Source: Kiritimatiellia bacterium (GTDB taxonomy: Bacteria; Verrucomicrobiota; Kiritimatiellia; RFP12; UBA3636). From it: DNA of 22,101 bases. Below, one piece after another: positions 1-7,745 of the stretch. The stretch is taken from assembly GCA_016295275.1 (NCBI GenBank), contig JAEDLN010000009.1:1-22101 (forward strand). The letters run 5' to 3'. Numbering within the stretch: position 1 is the first letter of the stretch; each line of letters opens with the position of its first letter. Position numbers and translations under genes: made by a program. The notes under the pieces were generated by a model. That model was not told the DNA's origin. It searched no databases and saw only the letters and a program-made list of their open reading frames with translations.

Positions 1-1
1 C

Positions 2-406
2 AAATCCTATGGAATCGTGCGCGACAAGGGACGCATGACCCTCTTCCGGTCCGATCGCCCGGACTATGCGGACGGCTGCCAAGACCGCGATTTCGTCTAT
101 GTGAAGGACGCCGCCGCCGTCACGGTTTGGCTCGGCGAACACCCCGAGGTCAATGGCATCTTCAACTGCGGTACGGGTCACGCCCGTACATGGCTCGATT
201 TGGCAAACGCCCTCTTCAAAGCGGTCGGCAAAGAGCCGGTCATCGATTTCATCGATATGCCCGAAAAACTGCGCGGAAAATACCAATACCACACCGAAGC
301 GGAAATGGCAAAACTCTACGCAACGGGTTGCCCCGTGCAATTCCGCCCGCTCGAAGATGCCGTTCTCGATTATGTCCGGACGCATCTCTCCCGCTTTGCC
401 GATTAG
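2..406 (+). CDS. hldD: ADP-L-glycero-D-manno-heptose 6-epimerase, 3' part only
   Basis: This is the C-terminal part of the NAD(P)-dependent epimerase that converts ADP-D-glycero- to ADP-L-glycero-manno-heptose, the cytoplasmic donor for the LPS inner core. The gene enters from the left edge in an open frame, so the catalytic Tyr/Lys and the Rossmann fold lie outside the window. Recognition rests on the family blocks RDFVYVKD, GIFNCGTGHARTW and EKLRGKYQYHTEAEM, which match the HldD substrate-domain pattern (RDFVYV, FNLGTG, KLKGRYQ). The frame stops at a TAG at 404-406. The unknown gene at 449 follows after 42 bases, and waaA lies further downstream. This fits an LPS-core cluster read on the + strand. 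The internal ATG at 17 is not the true start. Confidence 0.88.
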   Translation, partial: KSYGIVRDKGRMTLFRSDRPDYADGCQDRDFVYVKDAAAVTVWLGEHPEVNGIFNCGTGHARTWLDLANALFKAVGKEPVIDFIDMPEKLRGKYQYHTEAEMAKLYATGCPVQFRPLEDAVLDYVRTHLSRFAD

Positions 407-448
407 CCCCCGCCCCATCCGACCGTCCTTGACGGAACGCTCCCGACC

Positions 449-1354
449 ATGAATTTCTCCCCCTTTGCCTGGCACCACCTTCGCGGAAAAACGCCCGCCG
501 ATTGGGAAGTCTCCCGCTTCTCGATGGAAGACCGCGCCGGACGGCTCGAATTCGCCGATCGCGAGGGCCTCAAGGCGACCGTCAGTTGGGAACCGTGCGA
601 ACGCGAACCGGATCGGCTGACGACCATGTCGACCTTTCTGGCCAACAACATTCTCGGAAAACAACGCGCACGGGAACGCAACCTGCGCGTTACGGACGTG
701 CATACGGAGGAGGTCGGTCTCTTCATCATGGGATGGCTCGACGAACGGCTTCCGCTCCAGGCCCTGGCCTACGACGCCAAGGGCAAACACCTCATTCGCT
801 GGGTCTTCGAGGGCCTTACCGCTCCCGCCAAACGACGCTCCGTCGTCATCCCCGTTTTGACGGCATTCGATTTCAACGACGATCCCGATACCTGCGAATA
901 CGATCTCTTCGGAATTCATGCAGTCCTTCCGCGCCAATACCGGATCGAGGATATCGCGACATTCCCCGCCCGTACCATGATGGCGTTCGAGGGCGATCGC
1001 TCGAAGGCCCGAATCACCTTCCGCCGCTGGGGTCTCGCCCGGTTCCATCTCGAAAAACAATCCCTCGAACAGTTCTACCGCTCCGCCGTTCGCGGAAATG
1101 GCATCGACTGGATTTCCTCCACCCCTTGCACCGTCTCTTCCCACGAGGGGCTCCTGATCCGCTACTCCGCGCCTCGGGAACACCATAGCGACCGCTTCAT
1201 GGCACGCCGCTGGAAAAACGGCCAGGCATACGTCTGGCTCGATCGTGCCGAAAACCGTATCTATGCCTACGAACAGATGGGGCCGGATGGGTATCCCGTT
1301 CTTCCCCTCGCCGATACCATTCCCGGGGCAAAGCCGTCCGTTCCTCTTTCTTGA
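449..1354 (+). CDS. Conserved-looking protein of unknown function in LPS cluster
   Basis: This 301-residue soluble protein has no signal peptide or membrane segment that I can see, and I do not recognise its family. It is rich in Arg, Glu and Trp and has several short W/F-R-W stretches such as FRRWGLARFHLE. Codon use, with strong C/G at third positions, matches the flanking LPS genes, so it looks native and expressed. It sits 42 bases after hldD and ends 6 bases before waaA, so it is almost certainly co-transcribed with both. The start ATG has no strong Shine-Dalgarno, which is common for the housekeeping genes in this window. A link to heptose or Kdo metabolism is inferred from position only. 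Confidence 0.72.
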   Translation: MNFSPFAWHHLRGKTPADWEVSRFSMEDRAGRLEFADREGLKATVSWEPCEREPDRLTTMSTFLANNILGKQRARERNLRVTDVHTEEVGLFIMGWLDERLPLQALAYDAKGKHLIRWVFEGLTAPAKRRSVVIPVLTAFDFNDDPDTCEYDLFGIHAVLPRQYRIEDIATFPARTMMAFEGDRSKARITFRRWGLARFHLEKQSLEQFYRSAVRGNGIDWISSTPCTVSSHEGLLIRYSAPREHHSDRFMARRWKNGQAYVWLDRAENRIYAYEQMGPDGYPVLPLADTIPGAKPSVPLS

Positions 1355-1360
1355 TTCGAC

Positions 1361-2674
1361 ATGCGCTGGTTCTTCTACAATCTTTTCTTCGCAATCGCCT
1401 ACTTCGCACTGTTGCCGCATTTCCTGCTCCGAATGAAAAAACGGGGCGGCTATCGGGCGCACTTCGCCGAACGCTTCGGTAAATATACCCCCGATATCGC
1501 ACGACGCTTGGCGGAAAAGCCCCGTGTCTGGATCCACGCCGTATCTGTCGGCGAGGCCAATCTCGCCGGGCAAATCATTCGCGAATTGCGCAACCGAAAC
1601 CCCGGATTCTCCTGCATTCTCTCGACAACCTCCTCAACCGGTCGCGCCGTCTGCGAAAAAATCGCCGGCCCCGATGACGTCCTCGTCTATCTGCCCGTCG
1701 ATTTTCCGGTTTGCGTGCGCCGAATGCTTTCCATCGCCAATATTTCGGCAATGGTCATTACGGAAACCGAACTCTGGCCCAACCTCCTGCGCTCCGCCCA
1801 TGCCCGCAAGATTCCGCTCCTGCTGGCAAACGGACGCGTTTCCGACCACTCCGCCCCCGGCTATCGCCGTCTGCGCTTCTTCTTCGGTCCCGTCCTCCAC
1901 TGCTTCGATACCATTCTCGTCCAGTCCGAACTCGATCGCTCGCGGCTTCTTGCCGCCGGCGGCCCCGATGACCGCATCCATGTCTCCGGTTCGGTCAAAT
2001 TCGATATCACACCGCCATCCGCCGCCAAAACCGCCGCCGCCATCGAAACGCTTTCCATCGCCGGAATCACGCCCGGAACCGATTGCATCCTCCTCGGCGG
2101 ATCGACATGGCCCGGCGAAGAACTCGCTCTCGCAAATGCCTGGCGCACCCTCTCCCCGAAATTCCCAAATGTGCGACTGGTTCTCGTGCCGCGACACTTC
2201 GAACGCGGAAACGAACTCGCCGCGGAACTCTCGAATCACGGCTTCTCTGTCATCCGCCGTTCCAAGCCAAACGCCCCGATTGCCCCCGTCGGCACACCCT
2301 CCTCTCCGATCCTTCTCGTGGATACGACCGGAGAACTTTTCGCACTCTACTCGCAAGCCGATATCGTTTTCGTCGGCAAAACGCTCGATCCGAATGCAGG
2401 CGGACAAAATATGATCGAACCGGCTTCTTTCGCGAAACCCGTTCTCTGCGGTCCGCATACCGAAAATTTCCTGCCTGTCATGGAAATCTTCCGCAAGGCG
2501 GACGCCATCCGCGAAATTGCCTCCGCCGATGAGCTTCTGCCGGCTTTGACGGACCTGCTGGAGCATCCCGAAAAACGCATCGCCCTCGGACAGCGTGCCG
2601 GACAAACGGTCGCCGCCTCCCGCGGTGCCCTCGCCCGTACCGCCGATGCGATTGCAGCTCTCGTCCAACCATAG
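1361..2674 (+). CDS. waaA: 3-deoxy-D-manno-octulosonic acid (Kdo) transferase
   Basis: WaaA (KdtA) transfers Kdo from CMP-Kdo to lipid A precursor at the inner face of the cytoplasmic membrane. The 437-residue length is typical of the GT30 family. The N-terminus is a hydrophobic anchor (residues 1-24) followed by the basic RMKKRGGYRAHFAERFG block. WIHAVSVGEANLA follows, with the conserved catalytic-base glutamate at residue 65. TETELWPNLL is at about 134-143 and VSGSVKFD is near 210. The C-terminal nucleotide-binding half includes LGGSTWPGEE, VLVPRHFERG and GGQNMIEPASFAKPV. The gene starts 6 bases after the unknown gene, and its last 29 bases overlap comF. This shows an LPS-producing Gram-negative cell. 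Confidence 0.96.
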   Translation: MRWFFYNLFFAIAYFALLPHFLLRMKKRGGYRAHFAERFGKYTPDIARRLAEKPRVWIHAVSVGEANLAGQIIRELRNRNPGFSCILSTTSSTGRAVCEKIAGPDDVLVYLPVDFPVCVRRMLSIANISAMVITETELWPNLLRSAHARKIPLLLANGRVSDHSAPGYRRLRFFFGPVLHCFDTILVQSELDRSRLLAAGGPDDRIHVSGSVKFDITPPSAAKTAAAIETLSIAGITPGTDCILLGGSTWPGEELALANAWRTLSPKFPNVRLVLVPRHFERGNELAAELSNHGFSVIRRSKPNAPIAPVGTPSSPILLVDTTGELFALYSQADIVFVGKTLDPNAGGQNMIEPASFAKPVLCGPHTENFLPVMEIFRKADAIREIASADELLPALTDLLEHPEKRIALGQRAGQTVAASRGALARTADAIAALVQP

Positions 2675-3416
2675 CCTTTGGCACGCATACCATCGCGTTC
2701 GTACCGCTGTGCTCGATCTCGTCTACCCTTCCGCTTGCATCGTCTGCAAGACGCCGGGGCGTCAGTCGATTTGCGAAAACTGCCGCGCAACCCTTCCCAT
2801 TCGATCCCTGACGACCGTCTGCTCCGTCTGCGGCGGCGATATCCTCCAATCGGAAACGGCCGCCGGAACCGTTGCACCGATTTGCCCGCAATGCCGCGCC
2901 CATCGCCCGGCCTACGACACCGCCCGCTCCGCCGTCGCCTTCCAAGGCTCCGCCAGAACCCTCGTCCATGCCCTCAAATACCACCATGCCGCATGGATCG
3001 CAAAACCGATGGCGGATTACTTGCATGCCGCATGGATCGCTTCCTTCGGCGATGAAATACCCGATCTCGTGATTCCGGTTCCGCTCTATTCCGTGCGACG
3101 CTTCCGCCGCACCTACAATCAGGCGGAACTTCTCGCCGGCGCTCTCGCCCGCAAACTCGGCGTCCCGATGGCGCCGAACCTTCTTCGCCGCAACCGAAAT
3201 ACGCCAACCCAAACGTTCATGAATGCCGCACAACGGCGCGAAAATATGCGAAACGCTTTTTCAATCGCAAAATGCGCGGCGCCGCTGTTGTACGGAAAAA
3301 CCGTCCTACTCGTCGATGACGTCATGACAACCGGATCGACTTTCAATGCCTGCGCCTTCCCGATCCGATCCGCCGGCGCAGGCCGGATTCTCTGCCTGAG
3401 CTTCGCGCGAGACTAA
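2646..3416 (+). CDS. comF: ComF-family phosphoribosyltransferase-like protein
   Basis: This is a ComF/GntX-type protein. Members carry N-terminal zinc fingers and a type I phosphoribosyltransferase fold, and some take part in natural DNA uptake. With the start at 2646 there are four CxxC pairs: C31/C34, C43/C46, C59/C62 and C80/C83. The PRPP-binding loop VLLVDDVMTTGST is at residues 220-232. An upstream in-frame ATG at 2595 would add a Pro-rich stretch lying wholly inside waaA, so 2646 is preferred. The resulting overlap with waaA is 29 bases. It is the last gene of the left + strand unit, and a terminator-like hairpin follows about 30 bases downstream. A competence role is possible but not shown here. 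Confidence 0.85.
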   Translation: MRLQLSSNHSLWHAYHRVRTAVLDLVYPSACIVCKTPGRQSICENCRATLPIRSLTTVCSVCGGDILQSETAAGTVAPICPQCRAHRPAYDTARSAVAFQGSARTLVHALKYHHAAWIAKPMADYLHAAWIASFGDEIPDLVIPVPLYSVRRFRRTYNQAELLAGALARKLGVPMAPNLLRRNRNTPTQTFMNAAQRRENMRNAFSIAKCAAPLLYGKTVLLVDDVMTTGSTFNACAFPIRSAGAGRILCLSFARD

Positions 3417-3448
3417 TCGGCGGCGTTTCTGTCGGCAACATGGTAAAG

Positions 3449-3490
3449 CAAACGCCACCCTCGCTCCGGCCAGGGGCTGCGTTTGTTTTG
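3449..3490 (+). terminator. Probable terminator of the hldD-waaA-comF unit
   Basis: Inverted arms caaacgc (3449-3455) and gcgtttg (3479-3485) enclose a second pairing, ccct/aggg. The right arm runs into gttttg. It lies about 30 bases after the comF stop. The T-tract is short, so efficiency is uncertain. Confidence 0.45.
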
Positions 3491-3845
3491 TCGGAAGAAT
3501 AAGGCGCGTTTCCTCTAGAAAACTGCATGTTTGCCTGCCGGGTTGCCCGAAGCCTTTTCCCGTTTTCATTTTTCTTCATATCTGATAGAATCCCTTCTGT
3601 TCCGGCATTCAATGCGGAACATGGCTCTTTACATCGGCGACAATAGCTACTAGGCTTCATCGCCACACCTTCAAATGTGCGCAAGCGCATTTTTTTGCTT
3701 CCAACGAAAACCGCTAATTTTCAGAGCTGAAGTAAAGAATGTGGCTGCGCAGGATTGTGCACACACGGGCGTATCACGCCCGTGCCTTAATTTGTGTACC
3801 CGTTCTGCGTGCCCGTTCTTGATATTTCAGCTCGGGCTCTTAGCG

Positions 3846-3886
3846 GTGCCTCGTTGGAGATATCTCGAACGAGGCACGCTCTTTTT
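3846..3886 (+). terminator. Strong intrinsic terminator or attenuator upstream of hsdM
   Basis: A perfect 10-bp stem gtgcctcgtt/aacgaggcac (3846-3855 and 3868-3877) encloses a further palindrome gagatatctc. After gctc comes a run of five T (3882-3886). It ends 52 bases before the hsdM start. It either ends a small RNA encoded just upstream, insulates the island from comF read-through, or attenuates hsdM transcription. Confidence 0.65.
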
Positions 3887-3938
3887 ACGCCGCCAAAACG
3901 CGTCGCCCATTCTCTCGGACGCGGCGAGGAGTTGACGG

Positions 3939-5951
3939 ATGGCTAACCCTGTGGCGGAACCCCTGCCGGATATCATGCAGTACGAAAGCAATATCTGGGC
4001 TATTGCGGACGACCTCCGCGCAGTGGGTATCAAACAAAGCGATTGCCCCGTTTTCATGATGCCGTTTTTCGCCTTGATGATGCTGGAAGGACGCATGCGA
4101 AATACCGTCAAAAAGCTCAAAGCCGAATATGCAATCGCAGAGGACGAAAATCCAGAGGGCTTTGACCAACTCTTCATCGCAGAGGATGTCGGATTCAACG
4201 AATATATCGTCTTGGATCGAAAGACCCTTGCCGACATCTGCCGCAATGACACGACTTTCTATACCGACTTCCGTTCGTATCTCGAATCGTTCGACGAAGA
4301 TCTCAAGCGCCTTCTGGGCGTCGGATGCGGCCCGCACGACCAGAAATTCCTAAACATGGACGGCATCGCCGCCGAACTGCACGGCAAACATATTCTCCTT
4401 GCGGTGGCGACAAAGTGGGCGTCCGTCGATCTTTCCGGATACGACAACTCGGCCATCACGACCCTCGAGGAACACATCAAACGGAAATGGGCCGATATTT
4501 CGGCATCGACGGCAGGCGAACAGTATACGCCGGACGATATCATATCCCTAATCGCGGAAATCGTGGCCGACAAAATCGACAAGCCGAAGAACCGGATGAT
4601 CCACCTCTACGACCCGACTTGCGGTGGCGCCAACCTGCTCTTCGGCGTCGAAGACCGTCTGCGGAAAAATGCGGGATATGGCCATATCGCATCCTATGGC
4701 TCGGAATACAACGATGCCCTCTATGCACTAGCCTCAATCGAAAGCCGCTTCCGCGAATCCTCGAAAATCAAATACGGCAACACTCTCACGAACGTGCCGT
4801 TTGACGGAACGCTGTTTGACGCGATTGTCGCCAATCCGCCCTACGGCACGAAATGGACCGGATACGAAAGAGAAATCCGCAACGATCAGCGCGGACAATT
4901 CGCAGGCGGCCTCCCAGGAACGGGCGACGGTCAGTTCCTTTTCATGCAGCACATCCTCTGGCAACTCAACCCCCAGGGCCTTGCCGTGGTGGTTGCCGAT
5001 GGTTCGACCCTCTTCAGCGGCGATGCCGGATCGGGCGAGAGCAATATCCGCAAATACATCTTCGACCGCGACTGGGTCGAGGCGCTCGTCCAGATGCCCC
5101 AGCAGGAATTCTTCAACACGGGCATCACGACATACCTCTGGATCCTCAACAAGAAAAAAGCGCCGGAACGTCGCAATCTCGTCGCACTCATCGATGCGTC
5201 GAAAGGCTGGTCTTCCCTCAAAAAGGCTAAGGGCGACAAACGCCGCGAAATGACCGAGACGCACCGCGCCGCCATCGTCGGCGCCTTGCGCGATTTCCAC
5301 CCCTCGGAAATCTGCAAAATCTTCAATCGTGAGCACTTCTACTACAACAAACAGAAGGTCTTTCTGACGGAACTCGACAAAAACGGAAAATCGATTTCGC
5401 CGGAGGATTGCGTTTCCTTCAAAATCTCCGCATTTTCCTGCGGAGACCTCAGGCTCGAAATCCGGGACATACCCCCCGAACGGGCGAAGGAAGTCCTTGC
5501 ATCCATTAAAGAGTGCAATCTGCAGACAACCGGAATTGCCTTGTCGGCAGACGACGGAAAACGCTATGCATTCGACCCGGACAAAAAGACGATAACCGTC
5601 TTCAATGAACTCGATTCCGCAACCCGGCTGCTGGGGCGCGGAGTCTTCGGTTTTTCGCTTTGCCAAGGCTCCACTCGCGGGTCAAAGACCCTGAAAGCGA
5701 CCATCGCTCCCGAAATCACGACCGACTACGAAATCATCCCCCACCACTTCGCCCCGGACACAAACCAGGCCGAAATCGCGGCATTCGTCAAGAAATACAT
5801 CTTCAAGCCGTGCGAGCTGGGCGAGAACAAGGTCGGCATCGAACTCAACTTCAACAAGGAGTTCTATGTGCCGGAACAACTCGACTCGGTCGAAGATATC
5901 CTCGCCGAAATCAAGGCGCTTGACGCCCAACTCCAGGAGGTGACGCTGTGA
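3939..5951 (+). CDS. hsdM: Type I restriction-modification DNA methyltransferase subunit HsdM
   Basis: HsdM is the N6-adenine methyltransferase subunit that acts with HsdS as the modification enzyme and with HsdR as the restriction complex. Motif I for S-adenosylmethionine binding appears as DPTCGGANLLFG from residue 225. The catalytic motif IV, NPPY, is at 299-302. The family blocks EQYTPDDIISLIAEIV and QMPQQEFFNTGITTYLWIL are also present. At 670 residues it is longer than many HsdM proteins (about 500), with an extended N-terminal helical domain and a C-terminal tail that probably contacts HsdS. A good Shine-Dalgarno GAGGAG (3926-3931) lies 7 bases before the ATG. The stop overlaps the GTG start of hsdS by 4 bases, which indicates translational coupling. 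Confidence 0.95.
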   Translation: MANPVAEPLPDIMQYESNIWAIADDLRAVGIKQSDCPVFMMPFFALMMLEGRMRNTVKKLKAEYAIAEDENPEGFDQLFIAEDVGFNEYIVLDRKTLADICRNDTTFYTDFRSYLESFDEDLKRLLGVGCGPHDQKFLNMDGIAAELHGKHILLAVATKWASVDLSGYDNSAITTLEEHIKRKWADISASTAGEQYTPDDIISLIAEIVADKIDKPKNRMIHLYDPTCGGANLLFGVEDRLRKNAGYGHIASYGSEYNDALYALASIESRFRESSKIKYGNTLTNVPFDGTLFDAIVANPPYGTKWTGYEREIRNDQRGQFAGGLPGTGDGQFLFMQHILWQLNPQGLAVVVADGSTLFSGDAGSGESNIRKYIFDRDWVEALVQMPQQEFFNTGITTYLWILNKKKAPERRNLVALIDASKGWSSLKKAKGDKRREMTETHRAAIVGALRDFHPSEICKIFNREHFYYNKQKVFLTELDKNGKSISPEDCVSFKISAFSCGDLRLEIRDIPPERAKEVLASIKECNLQTTGIALSADDGKRYAFDPDKKTITVFNELDSATRLLGRGVFGFSLCQGSTRGSKTLKATIAPEITTDYEIIPHHFAPDTNQAEIAAFVKKYIFKPCELGENKVGIELNFNKEFYVPEQLDSVEDILAEIKALDAQLQEVTL

Positions 5952-7156
5952 GACTGAAGGATGTCACGGAGTTCTGTCCTGCATTTGCGGGGGCGGCACG
6001 AAACGATGCGGTCGCCTTCGTGCCGATGGAGGCATTGCGCTACGATTCCATCACTCAGCAGGAAATTCCCTTTGAAGAGGCGCGTGGCAAGTATACCTAT
6101 TTTGCCGAAGGGGATTTGCTGTTTGCCAAGGTGACTCCTTGCTTTGAGAATGGTAACATCGCCGTCGCCGACAATCTCAAAGGCGGCATCGGCTTTGGAA
6201 GCTCTGAAATCTTTGTCCTTCGGGCAAAGCCGGGTCTCAATAATCGGTATCTCTTTTACGTTGTTCAAGCCTCGCCGTTCCGTGATGGCGGCTGTGCAAC
6301 GATGTGCGGTGTTGGTGGGTTGAAGCGCATGTCTCCCCTTTTCCCGCGCATCTTTGAATGGGATGTGCCAAGCGAGGAAGCGCAACGCCAGATCGCCGAC
6401 TATCTCGATGAGAAGACGGCGGCGATTGATTTGCGGGTGACGGTATTGGAGCAGAAGCTCGCGGCATATAAGAGACTCAAGGCGAGCGTCATCAACCGCG
6501 CCGTCACACGGGGCCTTGATCCGAAGGTGAAGTTGAAGGATTCGGGCGTGGATTGGATCGGCAAGATCCCAGCGGGGTGGGAGATTATGCGTCTTAAAAC
6601 AGTATGGTCAAATGCTGAGACGGGGAAACGACCAACAGACGACGATGAAGATGTCTTGAGCATAGGAGGAGAACATATTCAGGATGGAACATTTTGTCTT
6701 GATAATCCTCGATATGTGTCTGCTAACACATATAGGTGCTCCAAGGGTAAAATATCAGTGGGTGATCTGCTAATTGTCAAGGATGGCGCGACAATTGGGA
6801 AATGTATGTATGTTCATAATATGCCTGCAGATAAAATGCTCCTGAACGAGCATGTTTATCGACTATGTGTTGAGAAATTTTACTACTATTGGCTTGAATC
6901 TTCGGGGGCTCAATATTGGTTTCGTAGCAATAATATGACCACGGCTCAGGAGTCTATTCCGCAAAATACGTTATATGCGTTGCCGACAATCATTCCACCT
7001 GTCAATGAACGCAAAGCCATCGTCGCCTATCTTGATGAGAAGACGGCGGCAATCGATTCGCGGGTGTCGGTGCTGACGCGGGAGATAGAGCTATACAAGA
7101 AACTCAAGCGTTCGCTCATCAACGAGGTCGTGACCGGCAAACGGATTGTTTCCTGA
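5948..7156 (+). CDS. hsdS: Type I restriction-modification specificity subunit HsdS
   Basis: HsdS sets the bipartite recognition sequence of the R-M complex. The 402 residues form two target-recognition domains (about 1-135 and 205-355). Each is followed by a conserved helical spacer: YLDEKTAAIDLRVTVLEQKL from residue 152 and YLDEKTAAIDSRVSVLTREI near 361. Each spacer ends in the related motifs YKRLKASVINRAVTRGLD and YKKLKRSLINEVVTGKR. The start is a GTG overlapping the hsdM stop. The second target domain, about 6590-7010, is visibly more AT-rich than the rest of the gene, which suggests a swapped-in domain. Decayed copies of this gene's 3' end recur downstream at about 7674, 11720 and 12434. 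Confidence 0.95.
   Translation: MRLKDVTEFCPAFAGAARNDAVAFVPMEALRYDSITQQEIPFEEARGKYTYFAEGDLLFAKVTPCFENGNIAVADNLKGGIGFGSSEIFVLRAKPGLNNRYLFYVVQASPFRDGGCATMCGVGGLKRMSPLFPRIFEWDVPSEEAQRQIADYLDEKTAAIDLRVTVLEQKLAAYKRLKASVINRAVTRGLDPKVKLKDSGVDWIGKIPAGWEIMRLKTVWSNAETGKRPTDDDEDVLSIGGEHIQDGTFCLDNPRYVSANTYRCSKGKISVGDLLIVKDGATIGKCMYVHNMPADKMLLNEHVYRLCVEKFYYYWLESSGAQYWFRSNNMTTAQESIPQNTLYALPTIIPPVNERKAIVAYLDEKTAAIDSRVSVLTREIELYKKLKRSLINEVVTGKRIVS
6401..6439 (+). repeat. hsdS internal repeat, copy 1 (after first target domain)
   Basis: This 39-base segment encodes the start of the central spacer (YLDEKTAAID). It matches 7028-7066 at 35 of 39 bases. Such repeats let target-recognition domains be exchanged by homologous recombination. 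Confidence 0.85.
7028..7066 (+). repeat. hsdS internal repeat, copy 2 (after second target domain)
   Basis: Partner of 6401-6439 (35 of 39 bases identical), encoding the same YLDEKTAAID helix start at the C-terminal spacer. It directly follows the AT-rich second target domain. Confidence 0.85.
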
Positions 7157-7204
7157 CTGACATACAAAGAGGATTTTGTTCCATTATCAAAAAAGGAAAA
7201 GAAT

Positions 7205-7536
7205 ATGTTTGGAATCGGAAAGAAAACACAGATGATGTACCGTAAAAAAGCAATTGCGGGAAGATTTTTTTTTTGGGGGGGGGGAGAAAACGCGATTTGA
7301 TTGGACGAAAGCTTCCCGAAGCATTTCAGTCTTGCCGGGATACCGGCATGTCATCTGTGTGAAATTGACGCCGGAGTCTCGATGTTGAAGCAAAGGATGA
7401 AATCATAGCCGACATTGATTTCTCTTCCGAGGTTTTTCATACTTGTTTTCACACGAATCTGTTTTTGCGTCCCAAATCGACGCCAAATCATATTAATGAT
7501 GCAATCTATTCATTGCTGCAGATTGCCGATGCATGA
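7205..7536 (+). pseudogene. Frameshifted remnant of a small gene after hsdS
   Basis: An ATG at 7205 has an AAGGA Shine-Dalgarno (7193-7197) 7 bases upstream and begins MFGIGKKTQMMYRKKAIAG. The frame runs into ten T and ten G (7265-7284) and stops soon after, at about 31 codons. Protein-like sequence continues in other frames: HVICVKLTPES in the third frame near 7347-7379, then DEIIADIDFSSEVFHT and HINDAIYSLLQIADA in the first frame, ending at the TGA at 7534-7536. Joining them needs two one-base changes. One of these would fall in the homopolymer, so either phase variation or a sequencing error is possible. I do not recognise the family. It could also be simple non-coding DNA. Confidence 0.42.
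7265..7284 (+). repeat. T10G10 homopolymer tract
   Basis: Ten T followed directly by ten G lie inside the remnant that starts at 7205. A one-base loss in either run would extend the reading frame from about 31 to about 59 codons. Tracts like this slip during replication and are also a common place for assembly errors. Confidence 0.9.
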
Positions 7537-7549
7537 CACGGCCAAAGAG

Positions 7550-7578
7550 TTGACAGACAAAATATAAAATGATATAAT
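7550..7578 (+). promoter_or_regulatory. Consensus-perfect sigma70-type promoter for acidic gene A and hsdR
   Basis: TTGACA at 7550-7555 and TATAAT at 7573-7578 are separated by exactly 17 bases. A TG at 7570-7571, one base before the -10 box, adds an extended -10 element. It sits in a very AT-rich patch inside an otherwise GC-rich region. Transcription would start near 7585 and give a leader of about 160 bases to acidic gene A (7749). hsdR follows that gene after only 17 bases, so this promoter separates R from M/S expression. Confidence 0.85.
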
Positions 7579-7601
7579 TTATCATGTAATAAAAAATTAC
7601 A
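7569..7601. promoter_or_regulatory. Overlapping dyads at the -10 box and start site (possible operator)
   Basis: atgata/tatcat (7569-7574 and 7580-7585) surrounds the TATAAT box. Immediately next to it, tgtaat/attaca (7585-7590 and 7596-7601) has a 5-base centre. Dyads covering a very strong promoter are what a repressor site would look like. AT-rich DNA also gives chance dyads, so this is tentative. Confidence 0.4.
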
Positions 7602-7673
7602 ATATAAACGAACAATTCCGCGATTCGCCATAACAAAACCGGCGGCGGCATTTGCCGAACGCAGAACATACCT

Positions 7674-7745
7674 ATGCAAAAGCCAAAACGTTCGCCATCA
7701 ACGAAAACCGCAACCGAAAAACAAAGTATTCCGTACTGGAGGTAA
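7674..7745 (+). repeat. Decayed hsdS 3'-end copy A, now the leader of acidic gene A
   Basis: In frame this reads KPKRSPSTKTATEK and ends QSIPYW plus one residue and TAA (7743-7745), four bases before the next ATG. It aligns with the hsdS end coding KLKRSLINEVVTGK, mainly over aaacgttcgc and catcaacga. A one-base loss and a one-base gain shift a few codons relative to copy B. From the ATG at 7674 it forms a 23-codon mini-ORF. Its last codons contain the GGAGGT ribosome-binding site of gene A, so coupling is possible. Confidence 0.6.

Larger units (their letters stand above)
3417..3938 (+). other. 522-base non-coding stretch with several strong hairpins before hsdM
   Basis: I see no convincing gene here. 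It holds, in order: a terminator-like stem after comF (3449-3485); a hairpin gttcc(g)gcatt/aatgcggaac at 3599-3620; a palindrome ttcagagctgaa near 3720; a perfect 9-bp stem with a 3-base loop, cacgggcgt/acgcccgtg, at 3764-3784; and a 10-bp stem followed by T5 at 3846-3886. The last two together could be a small RNA ending in an intrinsic terminator. The stretch also marks the left edge of the R-M island. I found no tRNA. Confidence 0.5.

Noticed and set aside
1634..2668. Long - strand open frame opposite waaA
   Set aside because: It is a mirror of strongly conserved waaA codons with GC-rich third positions and is Gly/Asp/Arg-biased. No ribosome site or family signal.
3741..3830. tRNA-like hairpins as an attachment site for the island
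   Set aside because: No T-loop (ggttcgaatcc type), no cloverleaf and no anticodon arm can be drawn.
4734..5666. 310-codon - strand frame opposite hsdM
   Set aside because: Complement of clear HsdM motifs; no independent evidence.
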